The notes beneath the pieces are model-generated. The model searched no databases. It was given only the letters and a program-made list of their open reading frames with translations, and was not told the origin of the DNA. 43,339 nt of DNA from Sphingobacterium sp. (GTDB taxonomy: Bacteria > Bacteroidota > Bacteroidia > Sphingobacteriales > Sphingobacteriaceae): positions 1 to 43,339 of the forward strand of contig JAQZAZ010000032.1 in NCBI GenBank assembly GCA_029239355.1. Direction: 5' to 3'. Position numbers and translations under genes: made by a program. Positions 17,801 to 24,330 of the stretch are shown here, piece by piece. Numbering within the stretch: the first letter of the stretch is position 1; the number at the start of each line of letters is the position of its first letter.

Positions 17801-18079
17801 GTTATTATTCTTTTCAAAAAAACTCGCTGCTACTATTCTATCTAGATAACCAATACAGCTGATCAAAAGCGAATCTTGTGTATTTACTACTTGAATAGAA
17901 AATCTACCCTGCAGTGAACTTGCAACCTGATGACCAGATCTTCTATTCTGGACTGTGGCTCCTACAAGTTCTTTACTATCTTTTGTGGAAAGAACAGCTC
18001 CATGTATCCACATTTTTTCCTGAGCCTTGCCTAGGAAAAAAAGCACGCCGATAAACAACGTTAGTAATAACGACTTCAT
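14867..18079 (-). CDS. SusC/RagA-family TonB-dependent outer-membrane transporter
   Basis: This 1070-residue transporter has a signal peptide (ending near GKAQE), an N-terminal carboxypeptidase-regulatory-like beta domain (GAVLSTKDSKELVGATV) and a plug. The plug carries SVRGLSTINGNLDPLIVLDG and NIESVSILKDAAASAIWGA, both SusC hallmarks. A long beta-barrel ends in GLTFDY with a terminal aromatic residue. It imports a substrate captured by SusD, using energy from TonB/ExbBD. No STN domain precedes the plug, so an anti-sigma-type signalling role is unlikely. Its ATG overlaps the stop of the TlpA gene by one base (TAATG), indicating coupling. Confidence 0.96.
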   Translation of the reverse strand: MKSLLLTLFIGVLFFLGKAQEKMWIHGAVLSTKDSKELVGATVQNRRSGHQVASSLQGRFSIQVVNTQDSLLISCIGYLDRIVAASFFEKNNNINLQPKVNYLEEAVVNTGYQTLKANEVTGAIDVVNNKMLNQQVGTNILQRLNNMTTAVRFDNQPIQNADLQKLNISVRGLSTINGNLDPLIVLDGFIYEGDIANIDPNNIESVSILKDAAASAIWGARAGNGVIVITSKKGAFAAEQKTKITLANTLIWRENSDLTKIYQLKNSDFIALEKFLFEKGYYDSGLLYQPYNAQTPVVYILDARRQNLISSADSADAISKLMGQHGKQNYMDAFYNVPFVNQHALNISGGGIRNSYGLGIGYTGDRSELDAFNRKVSIQLSNSFRPTEKIQLDLQAVYTNHDQRKGKPELSSLAYGSYQPPYVQFLDENGREIPFEKEFRRSYLSENYSNGYLDWDYYPLSENKYATDVRQLNEWFSSLNLKYKILPFVHLNVGGQIQQQRTENNVLSTLESYEARKWINQFTVIGTGSAPTKYNIPVGGIKRYAVAVGRSYTLRGQIDLNKSLGKHFLVGILGAEVRENLFNTNSYTAYGYSELPMRNTPVDFTNRFPRIPDNGTQTIPGQPEFFKNVNRFVSLYGNISDRFLDRYGISMSLRKDGANIFGATTNDKWSPLWSMGASWDLHKEPFLKLALVDYLKLRVTYGTSGNVDLRRSPDPIAYIGLGTYTNYPMFQISTLNDPSLKWERVATSNIGLDFSVLKARFSGRIDYYVKKGKDLYGLSEYDYTTWGLQGTVVKNVAAMRGRGFDIELSSKNMVGKFNWDSRLLISLNRNKTTQYYNRQNSVTSFLSDGNVITPIIGKPLNALAGYRWMGLNDRGEGQGLLNGKPSTDYSAIRNQADAYQSASESVVYFGSSKPQVFGNIINTFAWKKLLLSFNISYKGDYYFRRPVTSYSSLFGSGTAFPDFEQRWQEKGDELTTQVPAMVYPVKSGADSFYGYADINVFRGDHIRLEYISLTWQQKYVGRNRTFNIGLSANVSNLGIIWRTNKLGIDPEFPYRLSPPKVFSLGLTFDY

Positions 18080-19422
18080 TATTTCGTATGTTGGATAGCT
18101 ACTGGATAGAAATAAGGATACTCTCCATTGTATGAGGCGACCTGTAGATGAATGCCATATTGTCTCAATGTCGCTATTTTTTGATCAACCGATAGTTCAA
18201 GAAAGCTACCCGGCAATTTCAAATCAAGTTTTTCAGCGTGAGTGATTTTGGAGAAAACAGGTTTATCCAGTACGGACCGTAGAAAATTGACCACCCCATT
18301 AACAGGTGTATTCTGCAAAATCAACGACTGGTTCCCCTTATCGACACTATAGATACGCATGCCACCTTTTGTTGTCAATGATTTGACATCCAGCGTGAGC
18401 ACATACGCCTCTACCGGATCATTCCTTCGCTCAACCACAACTTTAAAGCGTTCGAGTAATGCCTGTCTAAAATAATTAAATGCAAGGCTCTCTGGAATGC
18501 TATCACGAACATAGAGTTGATACCAGAATTGTCCCTTTCTAGTTTTAAAGTCATACAACAGATCAATAAATCCCTTCTCGACATGCTGGTCAAAAACGAA
18601 AAGATTAAATTCGGTTCCCTGAAAAACATCAGGAAATGCCAGCTGATAGCAGGTATTGAGAGAATAATTGCCTACCTGAAACAGCGAACTACCATTCTTG
18701 TGCTGTACGGCGGGATACACGCCTAGATAATTCTCCCTATACCCCGACATTGCGGAGACAAACTGGAGCCCCGTCGTATCGACCAAAGGAACTGTATTTA
18801 CTCTGTTCAGATTCTTTATCGCCGATTTTTCAATAAACTTTTTAGCAGATCCCGAGTTAAAAACATCTTGGATATTTTGTTCTGTAATCGAACCGGAAAA
18901 TGAATTGACCACGAACTTTCCGTCAGGATCTATGATAGCCATTGTCGGCAGGCTATTATGTTCGAATAGCATTGTAAAGACCGTATCCCCCAATATGGTG
19001 GGCAGTGAAGGCGTATAATTGAAGTCCGCTTTATATTTTTCAAATCGTTTATTTATCCGCTCAGGTGTATCCTTATTCCGCTTACTGTTAACCATCAATA
19101 CTTTAACCTGATCCTTAAAGCGCTGTTGTATCAATTCCATTTTTGGAATGCCTTCAATACAACTTGCGCAACCAGTAGACCAGAAATCCAATATAATCAG
19201 CTTCCCTTTCAGCTCAGCGAACTTGATTGTTTTCTTCTTCCCATTGAAATAATTCAGCTCGAGCGACTGGTCCCATACCGCATCCGGGATCCTATCCCCC
19301 GGCTTTAGCGCTACAAGATTGGAGAGCCCATCGGCCCCGCTGTCCTTGCGGGGCGTCTGAGCCGATAAACTAAACATAGAAACCATCAGAGCTAATACCA
19401 TAAGAGCTCTGATGCTCTTCAA
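18079..19422 (-). CDS. TlpA-like thioredoxin fused to a DUF3738-like domain
   Basis: A thioredoxin-fold domain (residues about 45-200) carries the redox motif STGCASCIEGIPKM, preceded by KGKLIILDFW and followed by LPTMAIIDPDGK with the cis-Pro. The C-terminal ~200 residues resemble DUF3738, with LLERFKVVVERRNDPVEAYV and NFLRSVLDKPVF. The frame stays open 429 codons upstream, but that part lies in phased arrays and is not protein-like. The TTG at 19422 gives a proper signal peptide (MKSIRALMVLALMVSMFSLS); the ATG at 19401 would lack basic residues. It should be a periplasmic, perhaps membrane-anchored, disulfide oxidoreductase and the first gene of the TlpA-SusC-SusD operon. Confidence 0.85.
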   Translation of the reverse strand: MKSIRALMVLALMVSMFSLSAQTPRKDSGADGLSNLVALKPGDRIPDAVWDQSLELNYFNGKKKTIKFAELKGKLIILDFWSTGCASCIEGIPKMELIQQRFKDQVKVLMVNSKRNKDTPERINKRFEKYKADFNYTPSLPTILGDTVFTMLFEHNSLPTMAIIDPDGKFVVNSFSGSITEQNIQDVFNSGSAKKFIEKSAIKNLNRVNTVPLVDTTGLQFVSAMSGYRENYLGVYPAVQHKNGSSLFQVGNYSLNTCYQLAFPDVFQGTEFNLFVFDQHVEKGFIDLLYDFKTRKGQFWYQLYVRDSIPESLAFNYFRQALLERFKVVVERRNDPVEAYVLTLDVKSLTTKGGMRIYSVDKGNQSLILQNTPVNGVVNFLRSVLDKPVFSKITHAEKLDLKLPGSFLELSVDQKIATLRQYGIHLQVASYNGEYPYFYPVAIQHTK

Positions 19423-19733
19423 TGCCTTAAAAGAAAAATTAGATGATTGAAAAACTATAACTAAAAATAGGCATGGCAATGATATGCGAAAATACCTTTT
19501 ATAATTACCTGGATAAATAACACATTTTAAAGCCTTCTGAGCGCCTATTTTCTTTTGAACAGCTAAATACTCATTCTTACACACTCGAGTGGCACTGAAC
19601 ACTTGTAAGTCCTCTGATTTCAAACGGCATCCATCTCCTCTACTTACCAAATCGCCACTATGCATTTTTGCAGGAATTTCCATGGCAGGTCCTAGCTTAT
19701 ACCTGAAGTTCACCAGAAAGCTACCGAAAGCCT

Positions 19734-19825
19734 GTACCTGTTTGGTAGATATTTGGTACCTCTTTAGTAGCTCTTTAGTACCTTGCCAATACCTTTTTAG
19801 TACCCTTTCAGTACACTCCTGGTAG
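19734..19825. repeat. 11-bp-pitch array with GTA anchor
   Basis: GTA occurs at 19734, 19745, 19756, 19767, 19778, 19800, 19811 and 19822, and ATA at 19789, so nine consecutive positions at exactly 11 bp. Flanks are often TTTAGTAC or TTGGTA; the other bases vary. It lies in the leader region of the TlpA operon. Confidence 0.75.
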
Positions 19826-20055
19826 CTTAACCGTGAAATAATGGTATCTTCTGAGGCAAGGAATAGGCTAATTAACTCCGTACCAACTCCTGACCAAATC
19901 TGCCCTTTCCGTGGGTTTTCATCGAGTCGGCATCGGTTTTTCGCCGGGCCAGGCCGATGCTGCCCCGAAGAAAATTGGGAGCCAGCTGCATAAAAGGCAG
20001 AAGAAAGGCAGGTATTGGTCAGAAGAAAGTCCGAAGGTGGTACGGCTCCATTAGT

Positions 20056-20118
20056 CAGCACCCGACCAGTACTCTTACAGTATGATCTGTCAGAGTATCT
20101 GGCAAGTGCTTGGCAGAT
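20056..20118. repeat. CAG-anchored array, about 11-bp pitch
   Basis: CAG or CAA recurs at 20056, 20067, 20078, 20091, 20103 and 20114 (steps 11, 11, 13, 12, 11). A related short run, CAGAAGAAAG, occurs at 19998 and 20020 (22 bp apart). It is weaker than the neighbouring arrays but shares their pitch. Confidence 0.45.
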
Positions 20119-20168
20119 GTAGGTAAAATATAGACGTAATCGAATCGGTATCGCGACACCTTTGGCTC

Positions 20169-20272
20169 TTCGGCCAGGCTTCGACTCCGTTTCGGGACCT
20201 CTTCGGGACTCGTTCGAGACATGTTCGGCTACGCTTCGACTCGGCTTCGGCTCCGCTTCGAGTGGGCTTCGG
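20169..20272. repeat. 11-bp-pitch array of TTCG, ten copies
   Basis: TTCG begins at 20169, 20180, 20191, 20202, 20213, 20224, 20235, 20246, 20257 and 20268: ten copies with no deviation from 11 bp. The base after TTCG is always A or G. The other six bases vary, although a C or T usually precedes the anchor. Because 11 is not a multiple of 3, this is not a coding repeat. Confidence 0.88.
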
Positions 20273-20280
20273 CTCGCACC

Positions 20281-20384
20281 CGAAGGGCAGTCGAACAGCA
20301 GCCGAAGCAACCCCGAAGAAGGGGCAACGCAGTCTCGAAGCAGGTTCGAAGAAATGTCGAACAGCCACCGAAGCCCTCTCGAAG
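20281..20384. repeat. 11-bp-pitch array of CGAA, inverted partner of the TTCG array
   Basis: CGAA begins at 20281, 20292, 20303, 20314, 20336, 20347, 20358, 20369 and 20380. The expected position 20325 has CAAC. This is the reverse complement of the TTCG anchor, so the two blocks mirror each other around about 20276. The 7-bp segments between anchors do not pair across the mirror. Confidence 0.88.
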
Positions 20385-20506
20385 AAAGCTTTGGTTTTGT
20401 AAGCTTTTGCGACAACTTTTTACTTGTTAGCTTGCTTCCAATAATCAAGTATGTATATAGCAGCAGAAAAGCACTTTGATAGCACGTTTTTCCTTTGTAA
20501 ATATGC

Positions 20507-20576
20507 TTACGCAACATTTGCGTAAATAGTACTATATCTGTGCTTAAGGAGTGCTTTATCCGTACTGGAGATATGC
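20507..20576. repeat. 11-bp-pitch array with T(A/G)C anchor
   Basis: NT(A/G)C occurs at 20507 (TTAC), 20518 (TTGC), 20529 (GTAC), 20540 (GTGC), 20551 (GTGC), 20562 (GTAC) and 20573 (ATGC), seven positions at exactly 11 bp. A short run of GCAN at 20460, 20471 and 20482 has the same pitch. Confidence 0.6.
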
Positions 20577-21019
20577 TGGTAAGATATAGCCTAAAAAGCA
20601 CTACTAATTTAAAGGCCAGAGGCCATAATTTTTTGGATTTAATTTGGTTTGAGCAGGAGGAACCTTTTCCAGTAGGCAGTTCACTCCCACCCTTGTAAAA
20701 ACTGTTCATTTTTAAAGGTGTTGAGGGCTGTGACCTGCTGACTCGGTTCTTTTTATTGATACTTACAAACGTATCCTCTTGCTCCTAAGCCTAGCTTAGG
20801 TCACAAATAATAAAATTTGTTGTAAATGCGGGAAGCGCAAGACGTTAAATGACAGTTGCAAATATATAATTGGTTCGATACGTCTTCAACAGCTAAGGAA
20901 GTCATTGTATGACTTTGGTCGCCGAGCTACTCGGGGGCCGTGATGATGTTTTTTGATTGCTGTTTTTTCATAACTCGTTTATAGTTATGAGTCTTGAGGG
21001 CGAGTTGTAACTTGATACA

Positions 21020-21091
21020 TGTGGGGCTACACACCGTGGCTACTTTTCAGTTCTCAGGCCTTACGTAACACGGATTTACAGTAGCCCCACA
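21020..21091. repeat. 11-bp perfect inverted repeat around a 50-nt core
   Basis: TGTGGGGCTAC (21020-21030) and GTAGCCCCACA (21081-21091) are exact complements. The core contains a second nested pair, CCGTG and CACGG. It could be a structured RNA, a recombination site or an element end; no recombinase is adjacent. Confidence 0.6.
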
Positions 21092-21186
21092 TCTACCAGT
21101 TATGCAAATATAACATAAAAGCATAGATATGGGTATTTAAACTACTGCCCTGCGTTACGGCCTGAGAAAAATGTAGCCGCAAGACT
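21036..21186. repeat. imperfect inverted duplication (about 35 bp arms)
   Basis: The left arm from about 21036 has GTGGCTAC, TTTTC, TCTCAGGCC, GTAAC and CGG in order. The right arm (about 21147-21178) carries the same blocks in reverse complement (CGTTACGGCCTGAGAAAA, then GTAGCCGC) with small indels. GACTCTTG near 21181 mirrors GAGTCTTG near 20989. The left copy has an extra insert of about 40 bp. Confidence 0.5.
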
Positions 21187-21310
21187 CTTGATGTAAATAC
21201 CAAAAAAGATTTTTAATCTTCTGTCAACAAAACAAATATAAACAAATAAAAATTAAAATGCAAATTCTTTTAAAACATTAATATTATAAAATTATCCGCT
21301 CTTAGTGGAT

Positions 21311-21859
21311 ATGAGAATAAGGGGAAAAATAACGGCACTATCACAATATTTTATTGACTATTTTCGAGTAGAGAGATTAGAAAGAGGAATATCTGCAAAG
21401 GAACTATCAATAGATATTGCTCCCTTTGAGGGAGAAACTTTAGTTGGTCAAATTGAATACGAGTATTCTAGCGCCAAGTACACGGCTACTACTCTGAAAA
21501 AAGCTTTAAATTATTTCGGTTTAAATATGGAGGATATCTTACCTGATGAGCTGTTAGATGACGATCAACTAGTTGAAAAGACTAGAATACCTATTCTAAA
21601 AAAAATGAGCGTTAAAGCAGCGCTCAACTCATTACTTGAAGACGGATATTTTGATACTCCTCGCCTACGCTCTGAAATTACAGCCTATTATAATTCATTT
21701 TTGGAGCAGGAAGACCACAAAGAGGATAATTACTTTTCCGCCCAGTTGGAAGAATTATTTAACGAAGGAAAGTTACTTAAATTAAAAGACGATGATGCAA
21801 CTGACAAGGAAGGCAAACTTATCCGCTTTGTTCGCAACATGGAATTGAAAGAGGTTTAA
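21311..21859 (+). CDS. XRE-like hypothetical protein, first of a pair
   Basis: The 182-residue frame starts at the ATG at 21311; a GTG six bases earlier would add two residues. The N-terminal part (SQYFIDYFRVERLERGISAK) reads like the first helices of an XRE-type DNA-binding domain, with LKKALNYFGLNMEDIL as its end. The C-terminal half has SLLEDGYFDTPRLRSEI and an acidic, helical tail ending in a Lys/Asp-rich segment. Base composition is markedly AT-rich. The next gene, 46 nt downstream, has a matching layout (LKDGYF). I cannot assign a function; regulator or small defence/adaptation component are possible. Confidence 0.6.
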   Translation: MRIRGKITALSQYFIDYFRVERLERGISAKELSIDIAPFEGETLVGQIEYEYSSAKYTATTLKKALNYFGLNMEDILPDELLDDDQLVEKTRIPILKKMSVKAALNSLLEDGYFDTPRLRSEITAYYNSFLEQEDHKEDNYFSAQLEELFNEGKLLKLKDDDATDKEGKLIRFVRNMELKEV

Positions 21860-21905
21860 GCCTTTTCGCCTTTATTTCTTAAATTTGAGTTCTATCATTT
21901 TTTAT

Positions 21906-22568
21906 ATGCCGATTACCATACCTACACTTTCCTACGAGCTCAACACCACAGTTCGAATGCAACGTGAAGCCAAAGGCTACACACAGGAGGAATTTGCATT
22001 TTTGATTGGCAAGGACTTCAAGGAGGTAGAAGATAATGAGGATCTTACGACTGATTCTGCTTATGATATCAATCACACTAATTTCTATGCTCGGGTTTTA
22101 AGAAAAGTACCCAAAGATATGTTTTTCAAGGACTCATTTGAGGAGGCTACCATAAAAATATATGCCACGAAAACAGAAATAGAAAATAAGAAGACCGGTA
22201 AGAAAACCATTAAATTTAAAGGAACTGGTAGTTTTAACAAAAAGTCAACCGTGATTGAGTCCTATTCCGTTCCGGTAGATCCAGATCATGATGTCTCTGC
22301 CGAAGACCAGGCTTTGATATTAAGCATAATAGAAGATTGCCTAAAGGATGGGTATTTTAAAGAAGGTGTTACTGGTTATAAACTTTACCAAGATTTATTA
22401 GCTAAAGCAGAGTCCGGAGAAATACAACTTCCTGACTCTTTTCGACCTATCTTGGTCTCGCGCGCTATTACGAAGCTATGCAATAAACGCAAGAAACCTA
22501 AATTACTACCACATAGAAAGCTTCCTAAAACAGCTGAGAAGTGGTTGTTGTATAAGGAGGATGTTTAA
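21906..22568 (+). CDS. XRE-like hypothetical protein, second of a pair
   Basis: The ATG at 21906 is chosen over an upstream TTG. The 220-residue product opens with MPITIPTLSYELNTTVR and then MQREAKGYTQEEFAFLIGK, the classic first three helices of an XRE helix-turn-helix (GYTQEEFA). A middle part is rich in Lys and Glu. The C-terminal part has IIEDCLKDGYFKEGVTGYKL, parallel to the DGYF segment of the preceding gene, and a basic end (KRKKPKLLPHRKLPK). The two are therefore probably diverged relatives acting as a pair. Family unknown. Confidence 0.62.
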   Translation: MPITIPTLSYELNTTVRMQREAKGYTQEEFAFLIGKDFKEVEDNEDLTTDSAYDINHTNFYARVLRKVPKDMFFKDSFEEATIKIYATKTEIENKKTGKKTIKFKGTGSFNKKSTVIESYSVPVDPDHDVSAEDQALILSIIEDCLKDGYFKEGVTGYKLYQDLLAKAESGEIQLPDSFRPILVSRAITKLCNKRKKPKLLPHRKLPKTAEKWLLYKEDV

Positions 22569-22580
22569 ACTCTTGAATCT

Positions 22581-22769
22581 ATGCTAACAAAAAATGGCAT
22601 ATTTGATTTATTAGAAATCTATTTTAAAAAGATGGGAAACACAATTCGTAAATCCACTACTTCTCTAAAGGGAAGTGACTTAATTTTAGAAGATTCTTTG
22701 GGAAATAAAACTTATATCGAAGCGAATGGCGAAACAAGCTTAAACATAAACTCAAAACGAAGAAATTAA
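22581..22769 (+). CDS. small hypothetical protein
   Basis: This 62-residue frame begins 12 nt after the second XRE-like gene, on the same strand. It has a helical start (GIFDLLEIYFKKMG) and a beta-rich end (SDLILEDSLGNKTYIEANG). Composition matches the XRE-like pair, so it may be the third gene of that unit. No motif or family is recognised, and it could be a chance frame in AT-rich DNA. Confidence 0.4.
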   Translation: MLTKNGIFDLLEIYFKKMGNTIRKSTTSLKGSDLILEDSLGNKTYIEANGETSLNINSKRRN

Positions 22770-22825
22770 ACTATTCATGTTAGATTATTTGTCTGATTTC
22801 AAAAAGATCATCTAATAACTTAGAT

Positions 22826-23593
22826 ATGTTACCAATATTTTATAAAATGGCGTTTCAATCATTCATCATAGTTTTCAATTCAAGAAACCATCTACTTGTC
22901 AATATTCTTTCAATTATCATTTTTAGCTTTTTTATCTCGCAATCCTTTGCCCAAGAAAAACAAAAAGTCGATTATAAACACTTAACCTACTTGCCTAAAA
23001 GCTATAATACAGACACATCCAAATATCCATTGGTTTTCTACCTCCACGGTGGATCGCAAAAAGGAAATGATTTAGAAAAACTAAAGGTCTATGGTCTTCC
23101 CTATTTAGTGGATCAAGGAAAGGAATTCGACTTTATTATGGTCGCTCCACAATGTCCAGAGGGGAAGTATTGGTCTACGGAAAATTGGTTTGATTCGCTG
23201 TATAATGAAGTAACGTCAAATTACCGCATCGATAAAAGCCGAGTGTATGTAACCGGAATAAGTATGGGGGGCTACGGGACATACACCGCAGCATTAGATC
23301 ACCCTAAAAAAATTGCAGCCATTGTCCCATTATGTGGTGGAATAAATGATAGTGACACCACTCGAATCTGCACGCTCAAAGACATCCCTATCCTGACGTA
23401 TCACGGCACGGCAGATGACGAAATCTCCATACAAGAAACAGAACGAATAGCCGCATCTCTAAAGAAGTGCAACGGCAATATCATCTTCCACCGCCTCACA
23501 GGTAAAGGGCATGGTATCCAATACCTCTATGAAACTGAGCCTTGGATTTATGAGTGGTTGTTGATGCAGAGGAAGACGAAGAGTAATAAATAG
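22826..23593 (+). CDS. secreted alpha/beta-hydrolase (esterase, prolyl-oligopeptidase-like)
   Basis: This 255-residue protein has an N-terminal signal peptide that ends at SQSFAQ; the start could also be the ATG at 22847. The fold marks are FYLHGGSQKGND (oxyanion region), TGISMGGYGTY with the nucleophile Ser, HGTADDE with the acid Asp, and GKGHGIQYL with the catalytic His. This resembles phospholipase/carboxylesterase-type esterases of the periplasm. The substrate cannot be inferred. It is the last plus-strand gene before the convergent hairpin at 23640. Confidence 0.88.
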   Translation: MLPIFYKMAFQSFIIVFNSRNHLLVNILSIIIFSFFISQSFAQEKQKVDYKHLTYLPKSYNTDTSKYPLVFYLHGGSQKGNDLEKLKVYGLPYLVDQGKEFDFIMVAPQCPEGKYWSTENWFDSLYNEVTSNYRIDKSRVYVTGISMGGYGTYTAALDHPKKIAAIVPLCGGINDSDTTRICTLKDIPILTYHGTADDEISIQETERIAASLKKCNGNIIFHRLTGKGHGIQYLYETEPWIYEWLLMQRKTKSNK

Positions 23594-23639
23594 CAAAAAG
23601 CCACATCTCACGACATGGCCTTAAATAAACATATGATTC

Positions 23640-23679
23640 ACTAGTGGTCAGCCTTGATTTGACCGGACTCACCACTAGT
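23640..23679. terminator. hairpin between convergent genes
   Basis: ACTAGTGGT (23640-23648) pairs with ACCACTAGT (23671-23679). The inner part also pairs imperfectly (GGTCA with TGACC). It lies between the esterase (plus) and the NTF2-like gene (minus), and T-rich bases flank it. It is a likely bidirectional terminator. Confidence 0.65.
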
Positions 23680-23688
23680 TATTGGATA

Positions 23689-24135
23689 CTATTTATAGGA
23701 GTTGACTGAACTAGATACTTTCCAGTTATTATCTTCACGTACCAAAGTCACAAGATCAGTCTTGGTGAAGTCTTCAAATTTCATTGTCACCTTGGCCACC
23801 ATATAATCTGCTGACTCCTCGATGATGTCGCTAGTTACTGTACAGTTTAGCTTCTCACCTTTTTGTTTTTTCAAGGATTTGATCAACGCGCTACGGTTAT
23901 GGGTTTGCGCATTTGAAGCTTGAACCTTTTGGCTGAAATCGGTAGCAAATATCTGCTCTACTCCTGCTGACTCGCCTTCAGTCGTTACCGCAACATAGTG
24001 ATCAAGTGCCAAGTCGGCTGTGGAAAGATTAACGTTTCCTTTTGCTGATTTTGAACCGGGTCCTTCAGCTGCCATAGTGAAAGTTGATACTGCGATTAAG
24101 GCTGCTGCTGCGAATGTTTTTACTAGAGTTTTCAT
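23689..24135 (-). CDS. small secreted NTF2-like (lumazine-binding-like) protein
   Basis: This 148-residue protein has a signal peptide ending at TFTMAAEG. The mature part resembles the putative lumazine-binding/SnoaL-like fold: LALDHYVAVTTEGESAGVEQIFATDF as helix and first strand, then a curved sheet with VAKVTMKFEDF and LVTLVREDNNWKVSSS at the end. Proteins of this type sit in the periplasm and their ligands are unknown. TAGTTTTG (24190-24183 on the minus strand) matches the -7 consensus and is the likely promoter. Confidence 0.78.
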   Translation of the reverse strand: MKTLVKTFAAAALIAVSTFTMAAEGPGSKSAKGNVNLSTADLALDHYVAVTTEGESAGVEQIFATDFSQKVQASNAQTHNRSALIKSLKKQKGEKLNCTVTSDIIEESADYMVAKVTMKFEDFTKTDLVTLVREDNNWKVSSSVNSYK

Positions 24136-24330
24136 AATGTCTTTATTTTATATTGTTAGTTTTTAGTTCTTATTTGTTGACTCAAAACTACAGCACAATA
24201 CGCCCCTAGCCTACGGGCTTTAGACTAACGATCAGGAAAACTCGGTGAATGGTGGAAATGGGGAGGTGAAAGTTTCATTTTTTGATTTGAAAATACTAAC
24301 AACCACTTACCATCTAAGGTTTATTATTCC

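Larger units (their letters stand above)
20585..21310. other. 726-bp intergenic region with structured inverted repeats
   Basis: No convincing gene. It holds a single AAATAATAA (20805-20813), the same 9-mer as in the array at 12113, and several hairpins: CATAACT/AGTTATG at 20969-20989, CCGAG/CTCGG near 20930, and the larger inverted repeats listed separately. It separates the TlpA operon leader from the AT-rich XRE-like genes. Confidence 0.5.

Noticed and set aside
19423..20709. Long protein-coding extension upstream of TlpA and several overlapping frames on both strands
   Set aside because: The DNA has an 11-bp period, composition is not protein-like, frames are open on both strands, and a normal signal peptide follows.
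20960..21190. Retron-type RNA (inverted repeats flanking a structured core)
   Set aside because: No reverse transcriptase gene lies nearby.
24183..24230. Sixth copy of the island box ahead of the NTF2-like gene
   Set aside because: Only the right half (CCCGTA) is present, the left arm does not match, and the distance to TAGTTTTG is 21 nt, not 22. It may be chance.
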